From JBGPRB01 sp964422155 (lineage in GTDB: Bacteria; Chloroflexota; Dehalococcoidia; Dehalococcoidales; RBG-16-60-22), in the NCBI GenBank assembly GCA_964422155.1, contig CAYQZZ010000064.1, positions 1 through 11,835 on the forward strand: a stretch of DNA of 11,835 nt, given 5' to 3'. Shown here in pieces: positions 1 through 6,486 of this stretch. The stretch's first letter is position 1. Each line of letters starts with the position of its first letter. The notes under the pieces were generated by a model, which worked only from the letters and a program-made list of their open reading frames with translations, was not told where the DNA came from and ran no database searches. Both the position numbers and the translations under genes were made by a program.

Positions 1-87
1 CGTTTAACCGAGGAGGGGCGGAGGATTGTCAGGGAATACAAGGAAAAACGCACCAGCGTTCGTGAGTTGATTGATAAACGGATATAA
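1..87 (+). CDS. C-terminal end of a ModE-like winged-helix protein (5' truncated by window)
   Basis: An open frame from base 1 to a TAA at 85-87 gives 28 residues beginning RLTEEGRRIVREYKEKR. The LTEEGRRIVREY stretch resembles the end of the winged-helix domain of ModE/LysR-type regulators, where 'LTxxGRxLLxxY' follows the wing and leads into a long helix. The gene seems to end right after this helix, so it would be a short ModE N-terminal-type protein without the molybdate-binding TOBE (MOP) domains. It lies directly upstream of a molybdate/tungstate importer, which supports a regulatory role in oxyanion uptake. Only the tail is visible, so the assignment is an inference; other winged-helix regulators share this ending. 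Confidence 0.5.
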   Translation, partial: RLTEEGRRIVREYKEKRTSVRELIDKRI

Positions 88-102
88 TATTTTTTTAACA
101 GA

Positions 103-143
103 CGTTATATTGATAATAATATAACCTTGCGCATAATATAACG
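103..143. promoter_or_regulatory. Putative ModE-box-like operator
   Basis: A perfect 8-bp inverted repeat, GTTATATT (104-111) and AATATAAC (118-125), is separated by six bases. A third half-site in the same orientation, AATATAACG, lies at 135-143. The known E. coli ModE (Mo-box) operator has the form CGTTATAT-spacer-ATAACG, and the left half here (CGTTATATTG, 103-112) matches it closely. The site lies between a ModE-like gene and the importer genes and overlaps the best promoter candidate. Binding is inferred. Confidence 0.5.
110..137 (+). promoter_or_regulatory. Candidate sigma70 promoter of the molybdate/tungstate importer operon
   Basis: TTGATA (110-115) and CATAAT (132-137), each five of six consensus bases, are separated by 16 bp. 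Transcription would start near 144 and leave a leader of about 210 nt before the binding-protein gene. The -35 hexamer lies inside the palindrome at 104-125, so a bound repressor would block it. The region is very AT rich and other pairings are possible, for example TTAACA at 95-100 with TATAAC at 120-125 and a long 19-bp spacer. Confidence 0.4.
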
Positions 144-170
144 AATATTGGAGTAAGGGATTACCTCAAA

Positions 171-225
171 TGTCATTCTGAGTCCTTCTTCGGAAGGATT
201 CAGTTGAGGATGACGAAGAATCCGT
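171..225. repeat. REP-like inverted-repeat element, truncated copy
   Basis: It begins with TGTCATTCTGA (171-181), has a UUCG-type hairpin (TCCTTC 183-188, TTCG loop, GAAGGA 193-198) and continues to GAAGAATCC (217 onward). The same start and inner block occur in the complete copy at 11273-11373, but the right-hand half is missing here. It lies in the presumed leader of the importer operon. Confidence 0.6.
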
Positions 226-226
226 G

Positions 227-293
227 GGTGGGGCTGGTATTACACAGATAGTCCCCACCACCCCCCAGACCCTTCCCCTTCAGCCGAAGGGTC
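227..293. repeat. Two adjacent inverted repeats in the importer leader
   Basis: GGTGGGG (227-233) pairs with CCCCACC (253-259), and GACCCTTC (268-275) pairs with GAAGGGTC (286-293). The GGGTGA-rich style resembles the repeats at 6963-7050. No terminator-like T run follows, so the DNA looks like intergenic repeat rather than an attenuator. Confidence 0.4.
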
Positions 294-356
294 AGGGTGA
301 CATGGATACAGTTCTTTTAAGGCAAAACCGGGATTTAATGAAAGAGGTGAGTATCA

Positions 357-1205
357 TTGAAAAAATTGAAGCTGATACTTTTAGGAGTGTTGTTGCTTAT
401 GGCTATCAGTGGATGTGCTAAAGAAGAGTCGAAGGAGCTAAACGCCTTCGTTGGTTCGGCCAGCAAACCACCCATGGAAGAGGCTGCCAGTGCTTTCGAG
501 CAGGAGACCGGCATAAAAGTGTATGCCAACTATGGCGGCTCTGGAACTATGCTTTCACAGATTGAATTGTCCAAGAGTGGGGATTTATATATACCGGGCA
601 GCCAGGACTATATGGCTAAAGCCGAGCGCAAGGATGTTATTGAACCGGCGTCCGTAAAAAAAATTGCTTACTTGATACCGGTTATTGCCGTCCAGCACGG
701 TAACCCGAAGAATATCCGGTCGCTCGCCGACCTCGCTAAACCGGGGATTGAGGTCGGCATAGGCAATCCGCAAGCAGTTTGTCTCGGTTTGTATTCTGTT
801 GAAATCCTGGACTATAACAATCTATTAGCGGACGTAAGTAAGAATATCGTTGTCAATGTGGAAAGCTGCGAAAAGACGGCAACTTTGATATCTTTAAAGT
901 CGGTAGATGCCGTTATCGGCTGGGACGTTTTTCATCACTGGGACCCGGATAAAATAGATGTGGTTTACCTGCCACCGGAGCAGCTTCCCAGGATTGCCTA
1001 TATACCCGGCGCCATCACCAGATTTGCTAAAGATAGTGAAAGCGCTCAGAAATTCCTCGATTTTCTGGTATCCCGGCAGGGGCAGGATATTTTCCAGAAG
1101 TGGGGTTATATCACCACCGAAGATGAAGCCAGGAAGGTCGCTCCGCATGCTGAAATCGGCGGTGAATACCAGCTCCCGCCGACATATAAACCGCTGGCTA
1201 AATGA
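357..1205 (+). CDS. modA: Molybdate/tungstate ABC transporter substrate-binding lipoprotein
   Basis: It is predicted to bind molybdate or tungstate outside the membrane and deliver it to the adjacent permease, supplying molybdenum or tungsten enzymes. The 282-residue product starts with a charged, hydrophobic signal and the lipobox ISGC (Cys20), so it should be lipid-anchored. The mature part has the type 2 periplasmic-binding fold of the ModA family: a serine-containing loop GSASKP (33-38) and YGGSGTM (59-65) correspond to the oxyanion-binding loops of ModA. The start is TTG at 357, chosen because AGAGGTGA sits six bases upstream and the signal peptide begins directly there. It is the first gene of a three-gene importer operon. 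Sequence alone does not tell molybdate from tungstate; the Wtp/Tup families are the alternative. Confidence 0.88.
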   Translation: MKKLKLILLGVLLLMAISGCAKEESKELNAFVGSASKPPMEEAASAFEQETGIKVYANYGGSGTMLSQIELSKSGDLYIPGSQDYMAKAERKDVIEPASVKKIAYLIPVIAVQHGNPKNIRSLADLAKPGIEVGIGNPQAVCLGLYSVEILDYNNLLADVSKNIVVNVESCEKTATLISLKSVDAVIGWDVFHHWDPDKIDVVYLPPEQLPRIAYIPGAITRFAKDSESAQKFLDFLVSRQGQDIFQKWGYITTEDEARKVAPHAEIGGEYQLPPTYKPLAK

Positions 1206-1229
1206 TAATCCATCGGAAGGTGTACCTGT

Positions 1230-2039
1230 ATGTTCAGAATTTTAAGGGGTGCCGGCGGTGAGAGGGTCTTTAGAGTAGCCACCATCAGCGCCCTGGTGCT
1301 GTTGGCGGTCTTCTTTATCGGTATTATTGTATCCATGCTGGCTTATACCAGGTGGGATGCCTTTGTCTCGGCGCTGTTCTCCGAGGAAATACTGTTCGCC
1401 ATCAGGTTGAGCGTCACCACCGCCACGATAGCCGCGATTATCTCCATACTGATTGCCGTACCGGTAGCCTATGCTATTTCGCGCGCTAGTTTCCCGGGAA
1501 AAGATGTCGTTGACAGCCTGCTCGATTTACCCATCGTCATATCGCCGATAGCTCTCGGCGCCGCCCTGCTGGTTTTTTTCAATACCCCCCTGGGTGCCGG
1601 TATCAATAACCATGTTATTAAATTTGTTTTCGCGGTACCCGGCATTATTCTGGCCCAGATTACAGTTATCAGCGCCCTCGCCGTCAGGCTGCTTAAGTCC
1701 ACCTTCGATAGTATCGACCCCCGGTATGAGCAGGTCGCCCGGACGCTGGGGTGCAGTAAACCGGAGGCGTTTTTCAGAGTGACTCTTCCTCTGGCTAGGG
1801 ACGGACTTATTGCCTCCGGGATTCTTACCTGGGCCCGTGCCCTCGGTGAATTCGGCGCCACGGTTACTCTGGCCGGGGCCACGGCTTTTAAGACCGAAAC
1901 ATTACCCACGGCGATATTCCTCAGCCTTGCTTCGGCTGACGTGGAGAAAGCAATCGCCGTGATTTTCGTGCTTATAATAATTGCTATCGCGGCCCTGCTG
2001 GTTATCAGGAGAATCATCGGCAGAAGGTATCAGATATGA
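1230..2039 (+). CDS. modB: Molybdate/tungstate ABC transporter permease
   Basis: This is the membrane channel subunit of the importer. The 269 residues contain about six hydrophobic segments (roughly 16-40, 56-83, 97-117, 132-155, 190-212, 240-261), as expected for a BPD_transp_1 permease of the ModB/WtpB type. The cytoplasmic EAA loop that docks on the ATPase is clear at 167-187, with the conserved Gly174 and the terminal LP at 186-187. The start ATG has GGAAGG nine bases upstream. The gene lies 24 bp after the binding-protein gene, and its stop overlaps the ATPase start (ATGA at 2036-2039), so translation of the last two genes is probably coupled. The length is a little above the usual ModB (about 225-250 residues). 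Confidence 0.88.
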   Translation: MFRILRGAGGERVFRVATISALVLLAVFFIGIIVSMLAYTRWDAFVSALFSEEILFAIRLSVTTATIAAIISILIAVPVAYAISRASFPGKDVVDSLLDLPIVISPIALGAALLVFFNTPLGAGINNHVIKFVFAVPGIILAQITVISALAVRLLKSTFDSIDPRYEQVARTLGCSKPEAFFRVTLPLARDGLIASGILTWARALGEFGATVTLAGATAFKTETLPTAIFLSLASADVEKAIAVIFVLIIIAIAALLVIRRIIGRRYQI

Positions 2040-3097
2040 TTGAAATCAAAGGCCTGTCCCTGCATCTGGGTGAGTTCCATCTCAAAGATATCAATCTGTC
2101 CATCCGTGACGGCGAGTATTTTGTCATCCTCGGGCCGACGGGCGCCGGAAAAACTGTCCTGATGGAGTGCCTTGCCGGACTTCATCATATCAGGAAGGGA
2201 GAAATATGGTTCGACCGTACCGAGGTTACGCACCTGGTGCCTGAGGAAAGGAATGTCGGCTATGTACCTCAGGACTACGTCATATTTCCCTTTCTCAACG
2301 TTTTTAATAACATTGCCTTCGGCCTGAAGCAGGCAAGGTCTGCCGGCTCCGGGATACAGGAGCGCGTTAATAAGCTGGCCGACCTGATGGGTATCTCTCA
2401 CATATTGCGTCGCGATACGCGCTCGCTGAGCGGCGGTGAGAAACAGCGGGTAGCCCTGGCCAGGGCTCTGGCTCCATCTCCGGCGATTCTTCTCCTCGAT
2501 GAGCCTCTCGGGGCTCTGGACCTGCGTACCGCCAAATACTTAAGGCTCGAGCTGCGGCGTATCCACCGTGAGCTGGGGCTGACCACCATCCATATCACCC
2601 ACGACCTCATGGAGGCGCTGGAGATGGCAGATAGGGTGGCCGTTGTCCAGAACGGTCAGGTGGAACAGGTGGCCGGGCCGGAAGAGATGCTCTTCTACCC
2701 CGAGGGCGAGAAGGTTGCCGATTTCATCGGGGCGCCGAATATCCTGGACTGCGATTATTGCCGTGACCTGGGGCAGGGGATTAAGGAGGTCGGCTGCGGC
2801 GGACTGAAACTGACTGTTCCTCACGAGGGCGGTACTATCCGGAAGGTCGCCATTTTGCCGCGTCATATCTATGTTTCCGAGACGCGACCGCCCGGGCTGA
2901 GCGTCAATGGATTTCAGGGCATCGTTACCGATATCAAGTCTGTGGGCAATATGGTAAGAATCTGGATTGATGTCGCGGATAATAACCTCATGTCCGAGAT
3001 ACCCTCATATATCTTTGAAGAGATGAGTTTAGCCGTGGGTAAGGAAGTCTTCCTCATACTGCGCATGAGACGCATCAGGGCTTATGAAAAGCAGTAA
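2036..3097 (+). CDS. modC: Molybdate/tungstate ABC transporter ATP-binding protein
   Basis: The nucleotide-binding subunit powers oxyanion uptake. All ABC motifs are present in 353 residues: Walker A GPTGAGKT (33-40), Q-loop Gln79, signature LSGGEKQR (131-138), Walker B AILLLDEP (150-157), D-loop at 159-162 and H-loop His189. After about residue 230 comes a C-terminal regulatory part; the stretch from about 288 (VNGFQGIVTDIKSVGNMVR) looks like a TOBE/MOP-type beta domain, as in ModC and WtpC, which can sense the transported oxyanion. Translation begins at the ATG of an ATGA overlap with the permease stop. It is the last gene of the operon; no strong T-rich terminator follows, only the hairpin element at 3126-3223. 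Without context it could be any CysA/PotA-like ATPase; the neighbours decide. Confidence 0.87.
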   Translation: MIEIKGLSLHLGEFHLKDINLSIRDGEYFVILGPTGAGKTVLMECLAGLHHIRKGEIWFDRTEVTHLVPEERNVGYVPQDYVIFPFLNVFNNIAFGLKQARSAGSGIQERVNKLADLMGISHILRRDTRSLSGGEKQRVALARALAPSPAILLLDEPLGALDLRTAKYLRLELRRIHRELGLTTIHITHDLMEALEMADRVAVVQNGQVEQVAGPEEMLFYPEGEKVADFIGAPNILDCDYCRDLGQGIKEVGCGGLKLTVPHEGGTIRKVAILPRHIYVSETRPPGLSVNGFQGIVTDIKSVGNMVRIWIDVADNNLMSEIPSYIFEEMSLAVGKEVFLILRMRRIRAYEKQ

Positions 3098-3125
3098 TTG
3101 AAAAAAGTGTTTGGCAATAGTCTGG

Positions 3126-3223
3126 TGTCATTCTGGCCCCGTATCAAAGTACGGGGTAAACTCCGGCCAGAATCCAGATGAAGTGTGGTGTCCTAGGTTC
3201 TCATGTCAAGCCCGAAAATGACA
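3126..3223. repeat. REP-like inverted-repeat element
   Basis: Outer ends TGTCATT (3126-3132) and AATGACA (3217-3223) are inverted. Inside, ATTCTGGCC (3130-3138) pairs perfectly with GGCCAGAAT (3165-3173), and CCCCGTA (3137-3143) pairs with TACGGGG (3150-3156). The element fills the gap between the importer operon and the DUF4349 gene and may help end the importer transcript. No coding sequence is seen between 3098 and 3357. Confidence 0.6.
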
Positions 3224-3319
3224 TTATAAACAATATCTTTGATACCCAAAATTCACTTTATTTTAGCAATCTCCGGAAATTTATTAGCTTTACAGCGAAC
3301 CTTTTCATACTTTTTACGT

Positions 3320-3325
3320 TATAAT
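3320..3325 (+). promoter_or_regulatory. Candidate -10 element for the DUF4349 gene
   Basis: A perfect TATAAT lies 33 bases before the start codon. No convincing -35 hexamer is found at 16-18 bp; TTTACA at 3289-3294 is too far away (25 bp). The call is weak, but the position fits a short leader. Confidence 0.3.
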
Positions 3326-3357
3326 AAAACAGAGCAGTAATAACGAGGGAGGTTTGT

Positions 3358-4527
3358 ATGAAAAGGTTGATAATTGGTCTATTGATGGTTATTCTTCTTG
3401 TGGGAACAGTGGCCTGCGCTAAATCAGAAGAGTCAGGCCCCATTATCGAATACTCGGGTCGCACACCCGTGCCCGCGCCGACTCCCGCCCCCGCTCCCAG
3501 ACCGTCATCGGCACCGTCGGTAGCGGTCAAAGAAATGCCAGCCCCGGTAATTAATATACCTTCGCCGGCACCTGCGCCTGCCCCGGCACCATCTCCAGCG
3601 TATGGGGGTGTCGACCAATCATGGGCCGGCGAACGCCTGATTATCCGCACCGCTAATATGTATCTGGTGGTGGAGGATGTCGCCAGTGCTTTACAGCAGA
3701 TTACACAGCTCGCCAGTACCTATAAAGGTTTTGTCGTGTCCTCTAATAGCTGGCAGGAGCAGGAAAGGATGATGGGCAATATCGCCATCAGGGTGGAGGT
3801 GGCAAGTTTTGATGCTGCCATGGGGGCGCTGCGCGGCCTGGCTGTGGAAGTTAGGTCGGAAAGCACGTCCGGCCAGGACGTAACTGAAGAGTATATCGAC
3901 CTCGAGGCCAGGTTGCACAATCTCGAAGCAACCAGGGTACAGCTGGAAAAGCTGCTTGAGAAAACATCCGAGAAAGTAACTGATATCCTCGAGGTGCAGC
4001 GTGAGCTTTCCAGGGTGACCGGCGAAATCGAGCAGACCAAGGGCCGCATGCAGTACCTGGAAAAGAGCTCGTCCATGTCCCTGATTCAGGTAAACCTGGA
4101 GCAGTCCAAGCTTACCGTGGAGTTCAATGCCGACCCCCGCAGCGTTAAGGTAGGTCGTGAAGTATGGTTCTACCCGACCGTCTCCGGCGGTTTTCAGCCT
4201 TACAGCTATGAGTGGGACTTCGGCGACGGCAGCACCAGCACGGACTCACAGCCGTCCCATGCCTACAAGTCCGATGGCAGCTATACTGTCTCTCTCAAGG
4301 TAACCGACGACCGCGGCAATACTGTCCCAAAGCAGAGGGATGATTATATTACCGTGATTGCCGGCTGGAAAGCTGGCAATACCGCCACCAGCGCCTGGAA
4401 CGGGCTGGTCGGCTTCGGCCATGTCCTGGTCAATATTTTTATCTGGCTGGGTTATTTCAGCCCGCTGTGGATAGTTATCGGCGTAATTGTCTACTTTGCC
4501 TGGTGGCGCCGCAGGAAGAAGGCTTAA
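3358..4527 (+). CDS. DUF4349 and PKD domain surface (lipo)protein with C-terminal membrane anchor
   Basis: A 389-residue envelope protein of unknown function. Residues 1-20 form a signal sequence ending in TVAC; Cys20 could be lipid-modified, although Thr at -3 makes a weak lipobox. Residues 36-81 are a Pro/Ala-rich linker (PAPAP repeats) of the kind that spans a cell wall or surface layer. Residues 92-250 match DUF4349: an alpha/beta part, then a long heptad-rich coiled coil (about 180-235). A PKD domain follows (253-340) with its hallmark WDFGDGS at 286-292. A hydrophobic segment (about 357-380) ends in WWRRRKKA, so the C-terminus should be cytoplasmic and the rest outside. The start ATG has GGGAGG five bases upstream. 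The gene appears monocistronic, with a strong terminator downstream. The PKD module between the coiled coil and the anchor is an unusual addition. Confidence 0.82.
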   Translation: MKRLIIGLLMVILLVGTVACAKSEESGPIIEYSGRTPVPAPTPAPAPRPSSAPSVAVKEMPAPVINIPSPAPAPAPAPSPAYGGVDQSWAGERLIIRTANMYLVVEDVASALQQITQLASTYKGFVVSSNSWQEQERMMGNIAIRVEVASFDAAMGALRGLAVEVRSESTSGQDVTEEYIDLEARLHNLEATRVQLEKLLEKTSEKVTDILEVQRELSRVTGEIEQTKGRMQYLEKSSSMSLIQVNLEQSKLTVEFNADPRSVKVGREVWFYPTVSGGFQPYSYEWDFGDGSTSTDSQPSHAYKSDGSYTVSLKVTDDRGNTVPKQRDDYITVIAGWKAGNTATSAWNGLVGFGHVLVNIFIWLGYFSPLWIVIGVIVYFAWWRRRKKA

Positions 4528-4569
4528 GTCACGACCCTGTTTGCTTCTGACTGTCGTTATAGGGTAGTT

Positions 4570-4600
4570 AAAGAGGGGCGCCAGCCCCTCTTTCCTTTTT
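4570..4600 (+). terminator. Rho-independent terminator after the DUF4349 gene
   Basis: A perfect 10-bp stem (AAAGAGGGGC 4570-4579 with GCCCCTCTTT 4584-4593) closes a GCCA loop and runs into TTTCCTTTTT. It lies about 40 bases after the stop of the DUF4349 gene and just before the end of the convergent DUF167 gene. Confidence 0.85.
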
Positions 4601-4610
4601 CCCCGAGGAC

Positions 4611-4895
4611 CTAAAATGAAAGCCGCTTTATAATATCCTCGCGGTTCATCCCTTCGATGGCGATAACCTTGTTGCGGCTGGTCTGGCCTTTAACGATAGA
4701 TATAGATGATTTTTTTACTCCCAGTGCCTTGCTGAGGAAATCGGTAAGTTCCTTATTGGCTTTACCTTTAACCGGCGGTGCCGCGATTCTTACCTGGAGC
4801 ACGCCGTCGCTGAAACTGATTATCTCATTACGGCCGGCATTAGGAGTGACTTTTAACGCCAGTCGGTTGCCTTTAATGTCATTGTTTTCAGTCAA
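4611..4895 (-). CDS. DUF167 / YggU (UPF0235) family protein
   Basis: A small, probably cytoplasmic protein of 94 residues, typical of the DUF167 family, whose function is not established. Family features are visible: the early strand with KVTPNAGRNEI (15-25), the LQVRIAAPPVKGKANKEL block (33-50) that is the most conserved part of the family, and a C-terminal strand-helix with IVKGQTSRNKVI. The start is TTG; a stop codon in frame directly upstream rules out a longer protein, and the Shine-Dalgarno match is poor. It lies 28 bp behind the small membrane protein gene and is probably co-transcribed and perhaps translationally coupled with it. In many bacteria DUF167 genes accompany YggT-type membrane proteins; the partner here is a different two-helix protein. 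Confidence 0.8.
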   Translation of the reverse strand: MTENNDIKGNRLALKVTPNAGRNEIISFSDGVLQVRIAAPPVKGKANKELTDFLSKALGVKKSSISIVKGQTSRNKVIAIEGMNREDIIKRLSF

Positions 4896-4923
4896 TTATT
4901 TTCTCAATGGTAAGGTTGTCCTG

Positions 4924-5112
4924 CTAATCGTGGACCTGGCCGCGTCCTACCGATATGGCAATCGAAGCCAGGAACAGGATCGCCGAGAGTACCAGCCAGA
5001 ATGTCCAGGTGAACTGGTCGCCGATATTCAATTGTACTTCCAGGATGGTAAGAATACCCAGTATCGCGCTTAGTCCGCCGATGCTGCCGATAATTGCCGC
5101 TGCTATTCCCAT
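4924..5112 (-). CDS. Small two-helix membrane protein, function unknown
   Basis: A 62-residue product with two hydrophobic segments (about 2-25 and 36-55) separated by a short polar loop (QLNIGDQFTW) and ending in the charged tail GRGQVHD. I do not recognise a named family. The gene is believable because of its excellent ribosome-binding site, AAGGAGGT, six bases before an ATG, and because it has the composition of a membrane protein. It is the first gene of a minus-strand pair with the DUF167 gene and is divergent from the metallo-hydrolase gene, with 91 bp between the start codons. Confidence 0.7.
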   Translation of the reverse strand: MGIAAAIIGSIGGLSAILGILTILEVQLNIGDQFTWTFWLVLSAILFLASIAISVGRGQVHD

Positions 5113-5203
5113 GAGTTGACCTCCTTATCGGTTTATCCTATAGCTTTAGATGATATATAATAATATTTGGCGTATCGTATGTTTCGTTTGGAGATAATAT
5201 AGC
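5113..5203. promoter_or_regulatory. Divergent promoter region
   Basis: This AT-rich 91-bp gap separates two divergent start codons. For the plus strand, TATAAT at 5156-5161 with a poor -35 (TTATCC, 5133-5138, 17-bp spacer) is the best candidate. On the minus strand several TA-rich hexamers are possible and none stands out. Confidence 0.35.
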
Positions 5204-5866
5204 ATGAAACTGACAAATAATCTATATTTTTATCCGGAGAAGGGGATGCTGGACTGCAATACCTATGTCATCAAGGGCAGCCCCGGCATCATTATCGACC
5301 CCGGAAATGTGGAGTTTCTGGCGTCACTGGTAGGTGGCTTACATGAAGACGGCATCGACCCCGCGGATATCGGCATTATTGTTAATACGCACCTTCACGT
5401 CGACCACTGCGGCGCCAATGAAGCATTTAAAAAACTGTCCGGGGCTAAAATCGCCCTTCACCCCGTCCAGAAGAAACACTATCAGCTGGTGGTTATCGAC
5501 GGCGCCCGACTTTTCGGCTTGGAGCCATCGGGGTTCAAAGAGGACAGCGTTCTGGAAGGAAGCCGTCTTAACGCCGGTGGTATCGACCTGGAATTGATTC
5601 AATCTCCGGGGCATTCTCCGGACTGCGTTTGCTTTTATAAGCGGCAGGACAGGGTGCTGATTTGCGGTGACGTTCTATTTGAGATGAACACCGGCCGGGT
5701 CGACCTTCCCGGCGGAAATGGCGTGGAGTTGAAGAAATCCATAGAAGCGCTATCGCGGCTGGACATCGAGTATCTGCTGCCCGGTCACATGGGGGTTGTT
5801 ACCGGCGCTGAGAACGTCGTTCGCAACTTCGATTTTATTCGGAGCAACGTCTTTCAATGGCTGTGA
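5204..5866 (+). CDS. Metallo-beta-lactamase-fold hydrolase (glyoxalase II-like)
   Basis: A 220-residue cytoplasmic MBL-fold hydrolase with a complete binuclear metal site: THLHVDH supplies His63, His65, Asp67 and His68, GHSPD supplies His137, Asp156 is in ICGDVLF, and His195 is in PGHMG. This set is that of the glyoxalase II-like branch (thiolester or related hydrolases); the substrate cannot be read from the sequence, and it is shorter than true glyoxalase II, lacking its C-terminal helical domain. The ATG start has GGAG ten bases upstream. The cinA-type gene begins 13-19 bases after the stop, so the two are probably one operon. An alternative is a quorum-quenching or detoxifying lactonase-like role; only the fold and metal site are secure. 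Confidence 0.85.
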   Translation: MKLTNNLYFYPEKGMLDCNTYVIKGSPGIIIDPGNVEFLASLVGGLHEDGIDPADIGIIVNTHLHVDHCGANEAFKKLSGAKIALHPVQKKHYQLVVIDGARLFGLEPSGFKEDSVLEGSRLNAGGIDLELIQSPGHSPDCVCFYKRQDRVLICGDVLFEMNTGRVDLPGGNGVELKKSIEALSRLDIEYLLPGHMGVVTGAENVVRNFDFIRSNVFQWL

Positions 5867-5885
5867 AGGAAAGGTATATTTGAGT

Positions 5886-6362
5886 ATGATTCAGCTTGAA
5901 AAGGAAATCGGGGATTTACTGCGGCAGAAGGGACTGACGCTGGGGGTGATGGAATCGGCCACCGGCGGGCTGATATCACATCTTATAACTAACGTCCCCG
6001 GCAGCTCCGACTACTTTAAGGGGTCGGTGACGGCTTACGCCAATGAGACCAAGGTTAAGGTTATCGGCGTTAAATCTGAAACTCTCCAGAAATATGGTGC
6101 GGTCAGTCCCCAGGTGGCCAAGGAGATGGCGCTGGGCGGCCGAAAAGTCCTGGCGGTGGATATCTGCCTGGCGGATACCGGTATCGCCGGGCCGGGTGGA
6201 GCGACCCCGGGCAAGGCGGTGGGGCTTTTCTATATCGGGCTGGCTCATAAGGGAGGCACCTTCAGCCACAGGCACGAGTTCCACGGCGACCGCGAACAGA
6301 ACAAGATAAGCGCCGCCGAAGCCGCGCTTAAATGGTTAAAGGAATATTTACTAAGCGTTTAA
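5886..6362 (+). CDS. cinA: CinA C-terminal domain protein (nicotinamide-nucleotide amidase, PncC-type)
   Basis: A stand-alone CinA C-terminal domain of 158 residues. The family deamidates nicotinamide mononucleotide to nicotinate mononucleotide and so recycles NAD breakdown products in the cytoplasm. The signature ESATGG (23-28) carries the serine-containing nucleophile loop, and GIAGPGG (99-105) is the second conserved loop; NVPGSSDYFKGSVTAY lies between them. It lacks the N-terminal MoeA-like (MocF) domain of full-length CinA, like E. coli PncC. I chose ATG 5886; an in-frame TTG at 5880 is an equally good start because AAGGAAAGG ends five bases before it. A still longer frame reaching to 5796 overlaps the hydrolase gene and is unlikely. 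Confidence 0.85.
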   Translation: MIQLEKEIGDLLRQKGLTLGVMESATGGLISHLITNVPGSSDYFKGSVTAYANETKVKVIGVKSETLQKYGAVSPQVAKEMALGGRKVLAVDICLADTGIAGPGGATPGKAVGLFYIGLAHKGGTFSHRHEFHGDREQNKISAAEAALKWLKEYLLSV

Positions 6363-6424
6363 GAGTTTCGTCTGCCCCTCTCCCTTTTCCCACCCGGAAA
6401 GCATTCATCACCTGTTTTTACGTG

Positions 6425-6452
6425 TTGACATACGGTGAAGTATCAGTATAAT
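6425..6452 (+). promoter_or_regulatory. Near-perfect sigma70 promoter of the cupin-like gene
   Basis: TTGACA (6425-6430) and TATAAT (6447-6452) both match consensus in all six positions, with a 16-bp spacer. Transcription should start near 6459, giving a leader of about 28 nt that contains GAGG (6474-6477) nine bases before the ATG. Confidence 0.85.
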
Positions 6453-6470
6453 ATTTCCTAAAAATACTGA
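6443..6470. promoter_or_regulatory. Putative operator dyad overlapping the -10 and start site
   Basis: TCAGTAT (6443-6449) and ATACTGA (6464-6470) form a perfect 7-bp inverted repeat. The half-sites are 21 bp apart, two helical turns, as for a dimeric repressor. The left arm covers the start of the -10 hexamer and the centre lies near the transcription start. No regulator is identified. Confidence 0.45.
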
Positions 6471-6486
6471 AAAGAGGAAAAAGAAA

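Noticed and set aside
224..421. Plus-strand open frame of 65 codons before the importer lipoprotein
   Set aside because: It overlaps the lipoprotein signal peptide in another frame and translates repeat DNA.
1469..2017. Minus-strand open frame of 182 codons opposite the permease gene
   Set aside because: It is a low-complexity shadow (rich in Ala, Ser, Arg) of a clear permease with intact EAA loop and operon context; no ribosome site.
3258..3650. Minus-strand open frame of 130 codons with Gly-Ala-Gly-Ala runs
   Set aside because: The repeat is the reverse image of the PAPAP linker in the DUF4349 gene and its other end is intergenic; no family resemblance.
4570..4600. The hairpin as a shared terminator for the DUF167 gene on the minus strand
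   Set aside because: On the minus strand the stem is followed by a mixed sequence without a T run, so only plus-strand termination is supported.
4657..5073. Plus-strand open frame of 138 codons
   Set aside because: It runs opposite two believable minus-strand genes (DUF167 and the two-helix protein), the second of which has an excellent ribosome site.
5796..5885. Upstream extension of the CinA frame
   Set aside because: It overlaps the end of the metallo-hydrolase gene and adds residues not seen in CinA C-domains; better starts lie at 5880 or 5886 behind AAGGAAAGG.
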